Assembly: GCA_023957375.1 (NCBI GenBank)
Contig: JAMLHB010000001.1
Location: 682,001 to 746,000, forward strand
DNA: 64,000 nucleotides
From: Flavobacteriales bacterium
GTDB lineage: Bacteria > Bacteroidota > Bacteroidia > Flavobacteriales_F > PHOS-HE28
Direction: 5' to 3'
Shown piece after piece: positions 42,806 to 51,817 of the stretch. The notes under the pieces are model-generated. The model saw nothing but the letters and a program-made list of their open reading frames with translations, was not told where the DNA came from and did not search any database. Numbering within the stretch: the stretch's first letter is position 1; each line of letters opens with the position of its first letter. The position numbers were made by a program, and so were the translations under genes.

Positions 42806-43852
42806 TTATGCGCAAATAGGACTGAAATCCAGCTCGGCCTTGAGCACCGCTCCAATGCCCGGTTTGTCCGGCATGATCAACTTGCCGTTCCGCATGTCCA
42901 TCCCCTCGAAGGGATCATTCTTGATCAGCCAAGGTCCGTCCAGATCTACGATGTCGGCTTGCCCGGCCAAGTGCGCCATGGCCGTGCAGCCTAAGGAACT
43001 TTCGCTCATGCTGCCCAGCATCACCTTTAAGCCCAATTCCCCGGCACGCAGCGCCATTGCCTTTGCACGATCTAAACCACCGCACTTAATCAACTTGATG
43101 TTCACGCCATTAAATAATTTCAATGAATGTTCAAGTTCAAATTCACCCTGTATGGATTCGTCGCCATACACGCAAGCTTTGATCTTTCCTTGCAACTCCG
43201 TCTGGTTCAGTATGTCATTAACCGGAAACGGTTGCTCCATGCCCAACAATCGGCTCCCGGCAGATTCCAACAGGTCCATGGTTTGTTCTACGCTGCTCAA
43301 TCCTTGGTTGGCATCCAAGAAGATCGGCCTTGCGTCCAACTGCTTCACGGCCAAGATCATGGCCTTTGATCCCGCGTGCCCCACTTTCAGCTTCAAACCA
43401 CCGCTCTGCGGAAGCTCCCGAAGCTTGTCCTGTAGGTGTTCCAAAGGGGTTATGCCCAACGTAACCAAGGTGACGGACGACTTTAATTCGCAAATATTAA
43501 GTATCTGTACAGCAGTTCGATGGCTTGCCTTACCTAAAGTATCAAGTGCAGCCAAAAACAGCCCGTTGCGGCACCCCATGGAGCCATGACCGAAAAGCTG
43601 GTGGTCATCCAGCAGGTGCAGCAATTCGGCTATGGAGCCTGGCGCACGCACCGCTACGGCCCGCAAGCGCTGTAGTACGGCATCCGGCTTTTCCTCCAAA
43701 TACGGCGGCAAGGTCACCTCACCGTAACCCGCCACCCCGTTTTCCTCGATGCGGATGAACATGCTGTCGGTGCCGTCGCGCACGCCGTGCGAGGTTTCAA
43801 ACGGGTGCTTGAAGAGCAGCCGGTACGGCGCGTAACTGATGCGCAGGGACAT
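42806..43852 (-). CDS. Dipeptide epimerase (enolase superfamily, L-Ala-D/L-Glu type)
   Basis: Muconate-lactonizing subgroup of the enolase superfamily. An N-terminal capping domain (RISYAPYRLLFKHPFETSHG) precedes the barrel: catalytic Lys in GGLKLKVGH (KxK), metal ligands Asp in FLDANQG, Glu in LLGMEQPFP and Asp in VYGDESI, and the second catalytic Lys in NIKLIKCGG. The C-terminal loop GSMSESSLGCTAMAHLAG fits dipeptide epimerases, which recycle murein peptides. I chose MSLRISYAPYRL (43852); a CACTTTTG box (43857-43864) ends 4 bases upstream, so the mRNA may be leaderless. Confidence 0.9.
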   Translation of the reverse strand: MSLRISYAPYRLLFKHPFETSHGVRDGTDSMFIRIEENGVAGYGEVTLPPYLEEKPDAVLQRLRAVAVRAPGSIAELLHLLDDHQLFGHGSMGCRNGLFLAALDTLGKASHRTAVQILNICELKSSVTLVTLGITPLEHLQDKLRELPQSGGLKLKVGHAGSKAMILAVKQLDARPIFLDANQGLSSVEQTMDLLESAGSRLLGMEQPFPVNDILNQTELQGKIKACVYGDESIQGEFELEHSLKLFNGVNIKLIKCGGLDRAKAMALRAGELGLKVMLGSMSESSLGCTAMAHLAGQADIVDLDGPWLIKNDPFEGMDMRNGKLIMPDKPGIGAVLKAELDFSPICA

Positions 43853-44189
43853 GGCGCAAAAGTGCGAATGTTGCCTCTGTCCGTGACCTGAGGCTCGTTC
43901 CAGGATGTACACGATCGCTTGGTGGAGAAAGCGCTGCTATCAGGGCCATCGGGTCCGGACCGCTCGTTGAGCCTGCGATCCCGATCAGTTGTTCGTTGTC
44001 AGTTGTTAGGGTTGACCCCTCTGAACTGCGGAGTACCTTGAGAACGCGTTGGAACGGTCCAGACAACGAACAACTTTCAACGAACAACCAGTCGAACCTT
44101 CAAATTCAGCCGCCAGTTGCGATTTCCCGGCCCGATGGCCCTGATGCTGCTATTCCGTTGGTGATGTCCAAGGCTACCTTCGCGGCCCG
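43853..44189. other. Non-coding gap with a 12-bp inverted repeat
   Basis: GTTGTTCGTTGT (43988-43999) is perfectly mirrored by ACAACGAACAAC (44063-44074). Similar GACAACTGACAAC words occur at about 11539 in the paaA-paaB gap. No gene is seen. Promoter boxes for both flanking genes lie at its ends. Confidence 0.55.
44175..44182 (+). promoter_or_regulatory. Probable -7 element of the ccm operon
   Basis: TACCTTCG (one mismatch to TAnnTTTG) ends 7 bases before the ccmB ATG, so the ccm transcript is probably leaderless or nearly so. Confidence 0.5.
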
Positions 44190-44858
44190 ATGCACACCGC
44201 CGAGATCACCCACCTGCTGCGGCTGGAATGGCAGCTGGACCGCCGCCAGAAGCATGTGTGGGGCAGCATGGCGCTGTATGTGGTGAGCACGATCTATGTG
44301 TGCTACCACGGAGTGCGCCACCTCACTGACGTGCCCATCTGGAACGCGCTGTTTTGGATCATCCTGCTGTTTGCTGCGTTCAACGCGCTGGGGCGCTCCT
44401 TCCAGCGGGAGGATGCCGGCCGCCAGTTGTACCTGTACACCTTGGCATCTCCGCGCAGCGTGGTGCTGGCGCGCACAGCGTACAATGCGCTGGTGATGGC
44501 TGCATTGAGCCTGTTGAGCCTGGCGGCCTACGCGCTGTTCATCGGCGGCACGCCCATGCAGGCGGCGCGGTTGGACATTTTCGTGCCGGTGGTGGTGGTG
44601 GGCGGTGTGGGCTTTGCCCTGGTGCTCACGCTGCTTTCCGCACTGGCCGCACGCGCCGGCAACGGCATCGGATTGATGGCCATTCTGGGGTTCCCCATCG
44701 TGCTGCCCATGCTGCTGAGCCTGATGAAGGCCAGCAAGCTCGCCCTGGACGGCATGGGCTGGAATGTCACGGGAAAGTATGTCCTGTGGTTAGTGCTGAT
44801 CGACCTCATCACGGTGGGTTTGGCCTGGCTGTTGTTCCCCTACCTTTGGCGCGACTGA
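44190..44858 (+). CDS. ccmB: Haem exporter protein CcmB
   Basis: 222 residues, six transmembrane segments, matching the CcmB ABC permease family (GRSFQREDAGRQLYLYTLAS and the C-terminal block ALDGMGWNVTGKYVLW). It works with the ATPase CcmA in releasing holo-CcmE during cytochrome c maturation. ccmA is not in the window. The gene overlaps ccmC by one base in TGATG (TGA 44856-44858, ATG from 44858). Confidence 0.92.
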   Translation: MHTAEITHLLRLEWQLDRRQKHVWGSMALYVVSTIYVCYHGVRHLTDVPIWNALFWIILLFAAFNALGRSFQREDAGRQLYLYTLASPRSVVLARTAYNALVMAALSLLSLAAYALFIGGTPMQAARLDIFVPVVVVGGVGFALVLTLLSALAARAGNGIGLMAILGFPIVLPMLLSLMKASKLALDGMGWNVTGKYVLWLVLIDLITVGLAWLLFPYLWRD

Positions 44859-45877
44859 TGAAAGGCTGCTGGTGGAAGGGGCTTTCGGTGTTGCTTTTGC
44901 TCTATGTGGTGTTCATGGGCCTGCACACCCCGCTGGGCCCGGCGTTGGTGCATACCTCCATTGATCGCATCGCCCCCGGCCCGGTAACGGTGGAAGCCAC
45001 CGGCTACAACACGCATTTCGCCAAGGAAAGCCCACAGGTGTGGATAGAGAACGACGGCTACCGGGTTTGTGCCACCGCTGTAACAGTGAACTCGGACGTG
45101 GTGTTCAGCGCGCAATTCACCGTGCCCGCTGGGTTCCATTCCAACCTCACCAGCCTGTGGGCCTGGGATTCCGTGGACGGCCCCGTGGTGCTGCGCGATG
45201 CCTTCTTCACCGAAGGGTTGGGCAAAGACCTGCAAGGCGAAGGCTGCGCCGTGGGCACGGCCGAACGGTCCGGCTTCTCCTTCCCCAACCGCACCATTCT
45301 GAACGAAACCATCCGCAACCTGTTCTTCCACGTGCCCATGTGGTTCACCATGATGGTGCTGATGACCATCGCCTTCTGGCAGAGCCTGATGGTGTTGCGA
45401 ACGGGCAACCTGGACAAGGACCAAATGGCGCTTTCCGCCGTGGACGTGAGCCTCTTGTTCGCGGTGCTGGGCCTGATCACAGGCAGCATTTGGGCACGCG
45501 CCACCTGGGGCGATTGGTGGACCAGCGACCCCAAGCTGAACGGTGCCGCCGTTTCGGTACTGATCTACGCCGCTTACTTGATCCTGCGCGGATCGGTGCC
45601 CGATCCGCACAAGCGCGCACGGCTGGCGGCCATCTACAACATCTTCGCCTACGTGCTGATGATGGTGTTCCTGATGGTACTGCCTCGCCTCACCGATTCC
45701 CTGCACCCCGGCAATGGCGGCAACCCCGCCTTCAGCCAGTACGACCTGGACAGCAGCCTGCGAGCCGTATTCTACCCGGCTGTGCTAGGCTGGATCCTGC
45801 TCGGCGTGTGGGCTTACACCTTGCACCTGCGCGCTGCGCGCCTCAATTCCATTGCCGATGAAGCAAATGATCGTTAA
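44858..45877 (+). CDS. ccmC: Cytochrome c biogenesis protein CcmC/CcsA-like haem handling protein
   Basis: Membrane protein of the haem-handling family. The WWD-type segment is ATWGDWWTSDPKLN, and candidate haem-ligand His residues lie in FFHVPMWFTMM and DSLHPGNGG. It has an extra N-terminal periplasmic domain of about 130 residues (HTSIDRIAPGPVTVEATGYN, NRTILNETIRNLFF) that E. coli CcmC lacks; this is common in Bacteroidota. It loads haem onto CcmE. The next small gene starts inside its 3' end. Confidence 0.9.
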   Translation: MKGCWWKGLSVLLLLYVVFMGLHTPLGPALVHTSIDRIAPGPVTVEATGYNTHFAKESPQVWIENDGYRVCATAVTVNSDVVFSAQFTVPAGFHSNLTSLWAWDSVDGPVVLRDAFFTEGLGKDLQGEGCAVGTAERSGFSFPNRTILNETIRNLFFHVPMWFTMMVLMTIAFWQSLMVLRTGNLDKDQMALSAVDVSLLFAVLGLITGSIWARATWGDWWTSDPKLNGAAVSVLIYAAYLILRGSVPDPHKRARLAAIYNIFAYVLMMVFLMVLPRLTDSLHPGNGGNPAFSQYDLDSSLRAVFYPAVLGWILLGVWAYTLHLRAARLNSIADEANDR

Positions 45878-46088
45878 GGGCCTCATGGCCGTCAGCGCAT
45901 GGGCGGCCTGGCCCGTGAGTATCTTCGCGCAATCGGAAACCCCGGCCTGGTTGCAGGAACGAATGTTCGCATCCGGCAAGATCAATACCGTGGTGATGGT
46001 GGTGGGCGGGGTGCTCATCGGGATTGCCATCTGGATGTTCGCACTGGACCGGCGGATCGGGAAGTTGGAGAAGCGGGAAAGGAAGTGA
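45858..46088 (+). CDS. ccmD: CcmD-like small membrane protein
   Basis: 76 residues: an N-terminal hydrophobic leader (AVSAWAAWPVSIFAQ), a single transmembrane helix (VVMVVGGVLIGIAIWMFAL) and the basic tail DRRIGKLEKRERK typical of CcmD, which holds CcmE and CcmC together. It overlaps ccmC by 20 bases. The identity rests on topology, tail and position. Confidence 0.75.
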   Translation: MKQMIVKGLMAVSAWAAWPVSIFAQSETPAWLQERMFASGKINTVVMVVGGVLIGIAIWMFALDRRIGKLEKRERK

Positions 46089-46129
46089 AGGAGGCAGTTG
46101 GCAGGGAGCAGTAAAGACAAAATCAACAG

Positions 46130-46525
46130 ATGAAACGTTCACACATCATTGCGCTGGTGATCATCGCCGTGGCGATCGCGGCGTTGGTGGGGTCGCTGAG
46201 CGACAGCAGCAGCTACGCCAGCCTGTCCGAAGCATTCGCGAAACCGGGCAAGGAATTCCATGTGGTGGGCACACTGGACCGCTCCCAGCCCATCGTGTAT
46301 GAACCCAGCGTGAACGCCAGCCTGACCCAGTTCTCCATGGTGGACCTCGACGGGCGCAAATGCAAGGTGAACTTGGCCATGGCCAAACCGCAGGACCTGG
46401 AACGCAGTGAACGCCTGGTGTTGATCGGCGAGGCGGATGCCGCCGGTGAGTTCCACGCCAAGGACATGCTACTGAAGTGCCCCAGCAAGTACAACGAGGA
46501 ACACCAGGTGACCGCAGGTATGTGA
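46130..46525 (+). CDS. ccmE: Cytochrome c maturation haem chaperone CcmE, CxxxY type
   Basis: 131 residues: an N-terminal anchor (IIALVIIAVAIAALVGSL) and an OB-fold (FHVVGTLDRS, LVLIGEADAAGEFHAKDMLL). Where E. coli CcmE has the haem-linking His of HxxxY, this protein has Cys in KCPSKYN, i.e. CxxxY, as described for archaeal and Desulfovibrio CcmE. It carries haem from CcmC to CcmF. No His is present at the site. It lies 41 bases after ccmD. Confidence 0.9.
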   Translation: MKRSHIIALVIIAVAIAALVGSLSDSSSYASLSEAFAKPGKEFHVVGTLDRSQPIVYEPSVNASLTQFSMVDLDGRKCKVNLAMAKPQDLERSERLVLIGEADAAGEFHAKDMLLKCPSKYNEEHQVTAGM

Positions 46526-46578
46526 GCCGGACCGCATCCATGCCGCACCTGTCCCCCGATCTTTTACATCGCAATACA

Positions 46579-46594
46579 GGCCGCAGCTGCGGCC
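46579..46594. repeat. 16-bp perfect palindrome upstream of ccmF
   Basis: GGCCGCAGCTGCGGCC lies 8 bases before the GTG start of ccmF. It could be a binding site or limit initiation by folding in the mRNA. Confidence 0.5.
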
Positions 46595-46601
46595 ACTGAC
46601 C

Positions 46602-49382
46602 GTGGACAACACCATACACTACGTGGGTGAACACGCCTGGGCCGGACAGCTCGGGCATTTCTTCACCTTGCTCGCGTTCACCGGCGCCTTGCTGGCCTTG
46701 GTGGCTTATGTGCTGCACACCCACACCAACGACCCGGGATGGCGCAAGGTGGGCCGCATTGGTTTCACGGTGCAATCCATTTCCATCGTCGGTATCGTGG
46801 CCACGCTGTTCACTATGCTGCTGAACCATTGGTTCGAGTTCGACTACGTGTGGAAGCACAGCAACACGGAGATGCCGCTGCGCTACATCGCCAGTTGCTT
46901 CTGGGAGGGCCAGGAGGGTTCCTTCCTCCTGTGGGCATTCTGGACCATGGTGCTGGGCAACCTGATGATGCGCAAGGCCGGCAGCTGGGAGGGTCCGGTA
47001 ATGGCGGTGTTCGCCTTGGTGCAAGCCTTCCTGATGACCATGATCCTGGGCATCTATGTATTGGGCGTGAAGGTGGGCAGCAGCCCGTTCATGCTGATCC
47101 GGGAACTGCCCGAGAACATCGGGCTGCCATGGACCCGGCTGCCGAACTACCTGAGCATCATTCCCCAGTTCAAGGACGGCCGCGGGCTGAACCCACTGCT
47201 GCAGAACTACTGGATGGTGATCCACCCGCCCGCGCTTTTCCTGGGCTTCGCCTCCACCCTGGCCCCTTTTGCCTTCGCCATCGCCGGGCTCACCACCAAG
47301 CGGGTAAAGGAGTGGATCACCCCTGCCCTGCCCTGGACCTTCTTCTCCATCGGAAGCTTGGGCATAGGCATTCTGCTGGGCGGCGCATGGGCATACGAAT
47401 CACTCAGCTTCGGCGGCTTCTGGGCTTGGGACCCCGTGGAAAACGCTTCCCTGGTGCCCTGGATCACCTTGGTGGGCGCAGGCCACCTGATGCTGATCAA
47501 CAAGCGCAAGGACACCTCGCTCTTCGCCACCTTGATGCTCACACTGGTCACCTTCCTGCTGGTGCTCTACAGCACCTTCCTCACCCGTAGCGGGGTGCTG
47601 GGCGACACCAGTGTGCACAGTTTCACCGGCGAGGGCATGATGGCCGGTCTGCTGATCTTCATGTTCTCCTTCGTGGTCCTGGCCGTCTGGGCAGTGATCC
47701 AGGACCGCAGTGAGCGCTGGTTTTTCCTGGGGATCTCCGCACTGATCTTCCTGCTGGGCTCGGCATTGCACGTGGAAGTGCCCGCCATTCTGCTCTTCGG
47801 GGCGGTGGCCATCACTATGCTGGTGGTGGCGTACCGCAAGGGCCCTTTCCGGGTGAAGGAGGAAGAGGAACTGCTGAGCCGCGAGTTCTGGCTCTTCATC
47901 GGTTCGCTGGTGCTGGCCCTGAGCGCGATGCAGATCACGTTCAGCACGTCCATCCCCGTGTTCAACCTGTTGCTGGCCCCCTTCCAAAGCGTGTTGGAAA
48001 GCCTGCACACCGCCACGGGATGGGGATGGGCGCACGATCTGGCGCAAGCCAAACTGGCACCGCCGGTGGAAGCCAAGAGCCACTTCAACAAGTGGCAGGT
48101 GCCGTTTGCCTTCATCGTGGCCATGCTGGTGGCCATTGGCCAATACTTGGCCTACAAAAAGACCGACCGCCGGAAGTTCTTCCGCAGCCTGCGCGCCTCG
48201 TTCATCATCGCGTTGGTGATCACCGCGTTGGGCGTGTGGCTGCTGGGTTACAAGATCACCGAGCTCAACCTGGTCTCCCTGCTGTTCGCCACCGTGTTCG
48301 CCGTGGCCGCCAACCTGCTCTACATCCCGGTGGTGCTCAAATGGAACAAAGCCAAAGCCGGCCCGTCGGTGGCCCACGTGGGGTTCGGGCTGCTGCTGCT
48401 GGGGGCGCTGATCAGCATGTCGCGGCAGGAAAAGATCAGCCGCAACACCTCCGGCCCGGTGCTGAGCTACCTGAACAAGGACTTCCACGACGGGCAGGAC
48501 ATGCTGCTGTACATGGGCGATACCGTACCGGTGGGTGAATTCTTCGTCACCTTCCACGGCAAGCACCAGGACCGGGTGAACCTGCACTACGACATGGACT
48601 ACTTCGCGGCGGTGCCCACCACCTACCGTGCAGGCGACACCGTGCGGGTGGGCAACACCCTGTTCGTGGCCAAGGATGGGCACCAGGCCGGCAAGCAGTT
48701 CCTGCCGGACCAGCCCGCACACTGGCAGCCGTTGGAAACCTATACACGCAGGGAATTATGGCGGGCCCGCTTCTGGCGCCCCTTCAGCCCCGGCCCCAAG
48801 CAATTTGCACTGGAACCCATGGTGCAGCTCAACCCCCGCTTCGGCAACGTGGCCGAGCCGAGCACCAAGCACTGGCCACAGCGAGACCTGTACACCCACA
48901 TCCGCTACGCCAAGCTGGATTCCACCTCAGACGGGTTCATGCCCGAACGACTTTACGAAAAGAGCATCGGCGACACCATCGTCACCCCCACATGCCTGGT
49001 GCTGCTGGACAGCGTGCGCACCGTGCGCGACAGTGTCACCATCAACCGCCTGGGACCTGATTTCACCGTGTACGTGCTGGATATGCGGGTACGCGACCTG
49101 TACGACGAGCACCGCTGGTTTGAGGCGCACCCGGTGGTGATCTACCACAACGACCAGCCTGTGGGCAGCAAGGGCTTCGATATCCCCGAACTGAACGTGA
49201 AGTTCGACCTGGCCACGGTGAACGGGAACAAGGTGGGCTTGAACATGAGCGAGCGCGAGTTCGTCATCATGCAGGCCATCCTGTTCCCGGGCATCAACAT
49301 CCTGTGGATCGGGGTGATCCTGATGACCTTGGGCACCCTCCATGCCGTGCGGTACCGGGTGCTGAGCGGGAGGAAAAAGTAG
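46602..49382 (+). CDS. ccmF: Haem lyase CcmF
   Basis: 926-residue polytopic membrane protein that attaches haem to apocytochromes. The WWD domain is WAYESLSFGGFWAWDPVENA, and further family blocks are FWEGQEGSFLLWAFW and LVTFLLVLYSTFLTRSGVLGD. The C-terminal half (about 600-890) is a large periplasmic domain with one closing helix (LFPGINILWIGVILMTLGTL). It is longer than E. coli CcmF (about 650), as in other Bacteroidota. GTG is used as start; upstream codons do not extend the family. Confidence 0.95.
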   Translation: MDNTIHYVGEHAWAGQLGHFFTLLAFTGALLALVAYVLHTHTNDPGWRKVGRIGFTVQSISIVGIVATLFTMLLNHWFEFDYVWKHSNTEMPLRYIASCFWEGQEGSFLLWAFWTMVLGNLMMRKAGSWEGPVMAVFALVQAFLMTMILGIYVLGVKVGSSPFMLIRELPENIGLPWTRLPNYLSIIPQFKDGRGLNPLLQNYWMVIHPPALFLGFASTLAPFAFAIAGLTTKRVKEWITPALPWTFFSIGSLGIGILLGGAWAYESLSFGGFWAWDPVENASLVPWITLVGAGHLMLINKRKDTSLFATLMLTLVTFLLVLYSTFLTRSGVLGDTSVHSFTGEGMMAGLLIFMFSFVVLAVWAVIQDRSERWFFLGISALIFLLGSALHVEVPAILLFGAVAITMLVVAYRKGPFRVKEEEELLSREFWLFIGSLVLALSAMQITFSTSIPVFNLLLAPFQSVLESLHTATGWGWAHDLAQAKLAPPVEAKSHFNKWQVPFAFIVAMLVAIGQYLAYKKTDRRKFFRSLRASFIIALVITALGVWLLGYKITELNLVSLLFATVFAVAANLLYIPVVLKWNKAKAGPSVAHVGFGLLLLGALISMSRQEKISRNTSGPVLSYLNKDFHDGQDMLLYMGDTVPVGEFFVTFHGKHQDRVNLHYDMDYFAAVPTTYRAGDTVRVGNTLFVAKDGHQAGKQFLPDQPAHWQPLETYTRRELWRARFWRPFSPGPKQFALEPMVQLNPRFGNVAEPSTKHWPQRDLYTHIRYAKLDSTSDGFMPERLYEKSIGDTIVTPTCLVLLDSVRTVRDSVTINRLGPDFTVYVLDMRVRDLYDEHRWFEAHPVVIYHNDQPVGSKGFDIPELNVKFDLATVNGNKVGLNMSEREFVIMQAILFPGINILWIGVILMTLGTLHAVRYRVLSGRKK

Positions 49383-49512
49383 CCCAATGCGCCTTGGCCA
49401 ATCAAGGCGGGATGAGCCTACTGCAATCTAAGTTGCAGCATGCAGGGCCGATCACAGTAGGGTCAGTTAGGCATTGGCCCCCACCTGCGCATCCGAAAGG
49501 ATCGTGGGTTCA

Positions 49513-50895
49513 TCACAGGACCGCAAATCGGACGGAATGCCCGCCGACATTGAAGATGTACATGCCAGTAGCCAACGTTGGCAACATGAGCTTGACGGGG
49601 TTTGCCCCATCACTTCGAGCCACCCCTTGAAGCACCACGCGGCCTTGGGTATCACAGATCGCAAAGGATGCTTGTCCTTGTGGGATGCCGGAGATATCGG
49701 CCTTCCAGGCAGCCGTCCACATCCACTGCAATCCTGTTATAGCGCCCAAGCCTGTTGACTCCTCCACCCCCAATGGTGTGCAGGTATGGATGAAATCCGT
49801 GCCACTATACCGGGCCAAGTGGTTCACGAACGTATCATCCGCAACCTGGCCGCAAAGCACGAAAAGCGTATCACCAACAAAGGCCAAGGCTTCCCCGTAG
49901 CCATTTCCTTGGGTGATGTCCCCGCCGGGGGCGCACCATTGAACCCCGTCCCAAATGGCCACCCCACCGGCTGGCACTCCGCTGGCAAAGCGGAAGCCTC
50001 CACAGGCAAAAAGCAGGTCGTTGTGAACCACCAGCCCCCGGACATCGGAGAACCCGTTGAAGTCGTTGTAGCTGCGTTGCACCCCGTTCCCCACCGGATG
50101 GAAGGCAGTGCCGTCCCAGCGCATGATGTCCTGCCCCGCATTGCCTGTGGCCAGAGCGATCTGGCCGCCCACATACAGTTCATTTTGAAAGACCGCCAAA
50201 CTGTGTCCGCTGGAAGAACCACCCAGGAACCCCGGACCCAAAAGTTTCCAAGTATTATCGGAATTATCCAGATATGAAATGCCGCGACCGTTGTTGTATT
50301 CAAGAATGCCAATGGCCACCAATGAGCCGTTGTACTTCACAAAATCGATGATCACGGGGAGGTCGTTCACGTTCCATTGCCCCACAGGCTCCCAATGTCC
50401 ACCATCCCTGCGCACGATGCCTTCCATCGGCACCCCGTCCACGCTGTGGAATCCACCGGCTGCGTAGAGCGTATCATCGATCACCTTGAGCTTCCGGAGG
50501 CCCCCGTCGAAATGGCCATAGGTCTTCCAGCCTTCTGCGGTCCAATACGCCATGTTGTCCGCCGGAAGAGTGTCATTAATGAAAGGGATATTCCCTGCAA
50601 CAATGATGGTGTCATGATAAACGGTCATCGTGTTAATCAAACCATTCACGTTGGGCAGGGCGCTCCATGAGTGATTTGAAAAGATCATCAATGGGTTATT
50701 CTCATACCATTGTTCAGCATTATAGATGATAGACCCGCCTGCAAACAAAGTATCACCCGTCATGGACGAGGTGATGCCCTGTAGATTCAATGCGGTTCCC
50801 GGTATGCCCGAAGGCACCCAAAAGGACTGTGCCGCCGCCACCGTGGAAAGCGACGACAGCACTACACCGGCCGAAAGTGAGCGGAGCGTGCCCAT
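49513..50895 (-). CDS. T9SS-exported propeller-like protein
   Basis: 460 residues: a signal peptide (SLSAGVVLSSLSTVAAAQ), then repeated blades with LYVGGQIALATGN, LLFACGGFRFASG and LFVLCGQVADD, a kelch/delta-60-like pattern with conserved aromatic-Gly-Gly. The C-terminal about 75 residues (ICDTQGRVVLQG, LPTLATGMYIFNVGG) form a T9SS type A sorting domain. Its ATG overlaps the TGA of the gene ahead in an ATGA; since that gene is split by an IS, expression of this one may be reduced. Confidence 0.85.
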   Translation of the reverse strand: MGTLRSLSAGVVLSSLSTVAAAQSFWVPSGIPGTALNLQGITSSMTGDTLFAGGSIIYNAEQWYENNPLMIFSNHSWSALPNVNGLINTMTVYHDTIIVAGNIPFINDTLPADNMAYWTAEGWKTYGHFDGGLRKLKVIDDTLYAAGGFHSVDGVPMEGIVRRDGGHWEPVGQWNVNDLPVIIDFVKYNGSLVAIGILEYNNGRGISYLDNSDNTWKLLGPGFLGGSSSGHSLAVFQNELYVGGQIALATGNAGQDIMRWDGTAFHPVGNGVQRSYNDFNGFSDVRGLVVHNDLLFACGGFRFASGVPAGGVAIWDGVQWCAPGGDITQGNGYGEALAFVGDTLFVLCGQVADDTFVNHLARYSGTDFIHTCTPLGVEESTGLGAITGLQWMWTAAWKADISGIPQGQASFAICDTQGRVVLQGVARSDGANPVKLMLPTLATGMYIFNVGGHSVRFAVL

Positions 50896-51817
50896 CAGTG
50901 AATGACAAATACCCGATGGGCCTTGTTGTTTTCCGTACACACCCAGTAGGAACCCGGTTGGAGGGCGGCCAGGTCGAGCGTGTTGGGTGTAACGCCATCG
51001 CTGATCACCTGCTTTTGCATGCACAGCCTGCCGGTGGCATCCAACACCCGGACCAGGTACCTGCCCGCAGGCAACAACAGTCGGGCCTCGTTCAGGGTGG
51101 TGGTTGCTGGCCGGGATTGCCCATGCACTTGCTCCACTATGCCGGACCATATGCCGCCTATGCAAAACTCCCCTACCACCGCATCGCTCACTCCCCCACC
51201 GTAGGCCTCATCCCACCATGCGCCCCCGCCCTTGTTCGTGAGCGGATAGAAGTTATTGATTGAGTAGACCACGGACGTTGCCCCCCCAACATAGATCCGC
51301 TCATTGCCCAAGGCACTTATGCACACCAATGCATCCGATCCGTTCACCGCTTCTTCACCACCAAAGTAGGTGCTCCACACCAATTGATGTTCCGGTGTGA
51401 AGGCCATGACGACGGCATCATGTTCACCAAGCATGGTCCCTGCATTGTACAGCCCTTCCAAAGGGACGATCGGAAAATCATTGGAACCAGCGCCCCCGGC
51501 AACGAAAAAATGATTATCGGCCAGTGCTACAATCCCGTACATGTCTGAACCCGAAGGCCCCCCGGTTAGGGTCATGTACTTCAAACCATAGTCATTCCCG
51601 TCAAATTGAGTGATCCATCCATTGTTCGCAACCGGATTGACCGTGTCACTATAATATGGTGCATCAGTACTGATGGGAAGGTCGGTGCTCCTCGTGCTTC
51701 CACAGAAGTAAATGTCTTGGTTGCCGGGTGCAATTGCCAATGCGTTCACACTGACAATGTCCATTTCATTGCCTCCCACGAACGTTCCCCATTTTAAGAT
51801 GCCATCTTCATTCCCGG

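Noticed and set aside
47400..48722. 440-codon minus-strand frame over ccmF
   Set aside because: His/Gln/Glu-rich mirror of a GC-rich coding region; CcmF motifs are intact on the plus strand.
49383..49512. A possible coding segment between ccmF and the propeller gene
   Set aside because: Short ORFs there lack a start and protein-like composition; it is ordinary intergenic sequence.
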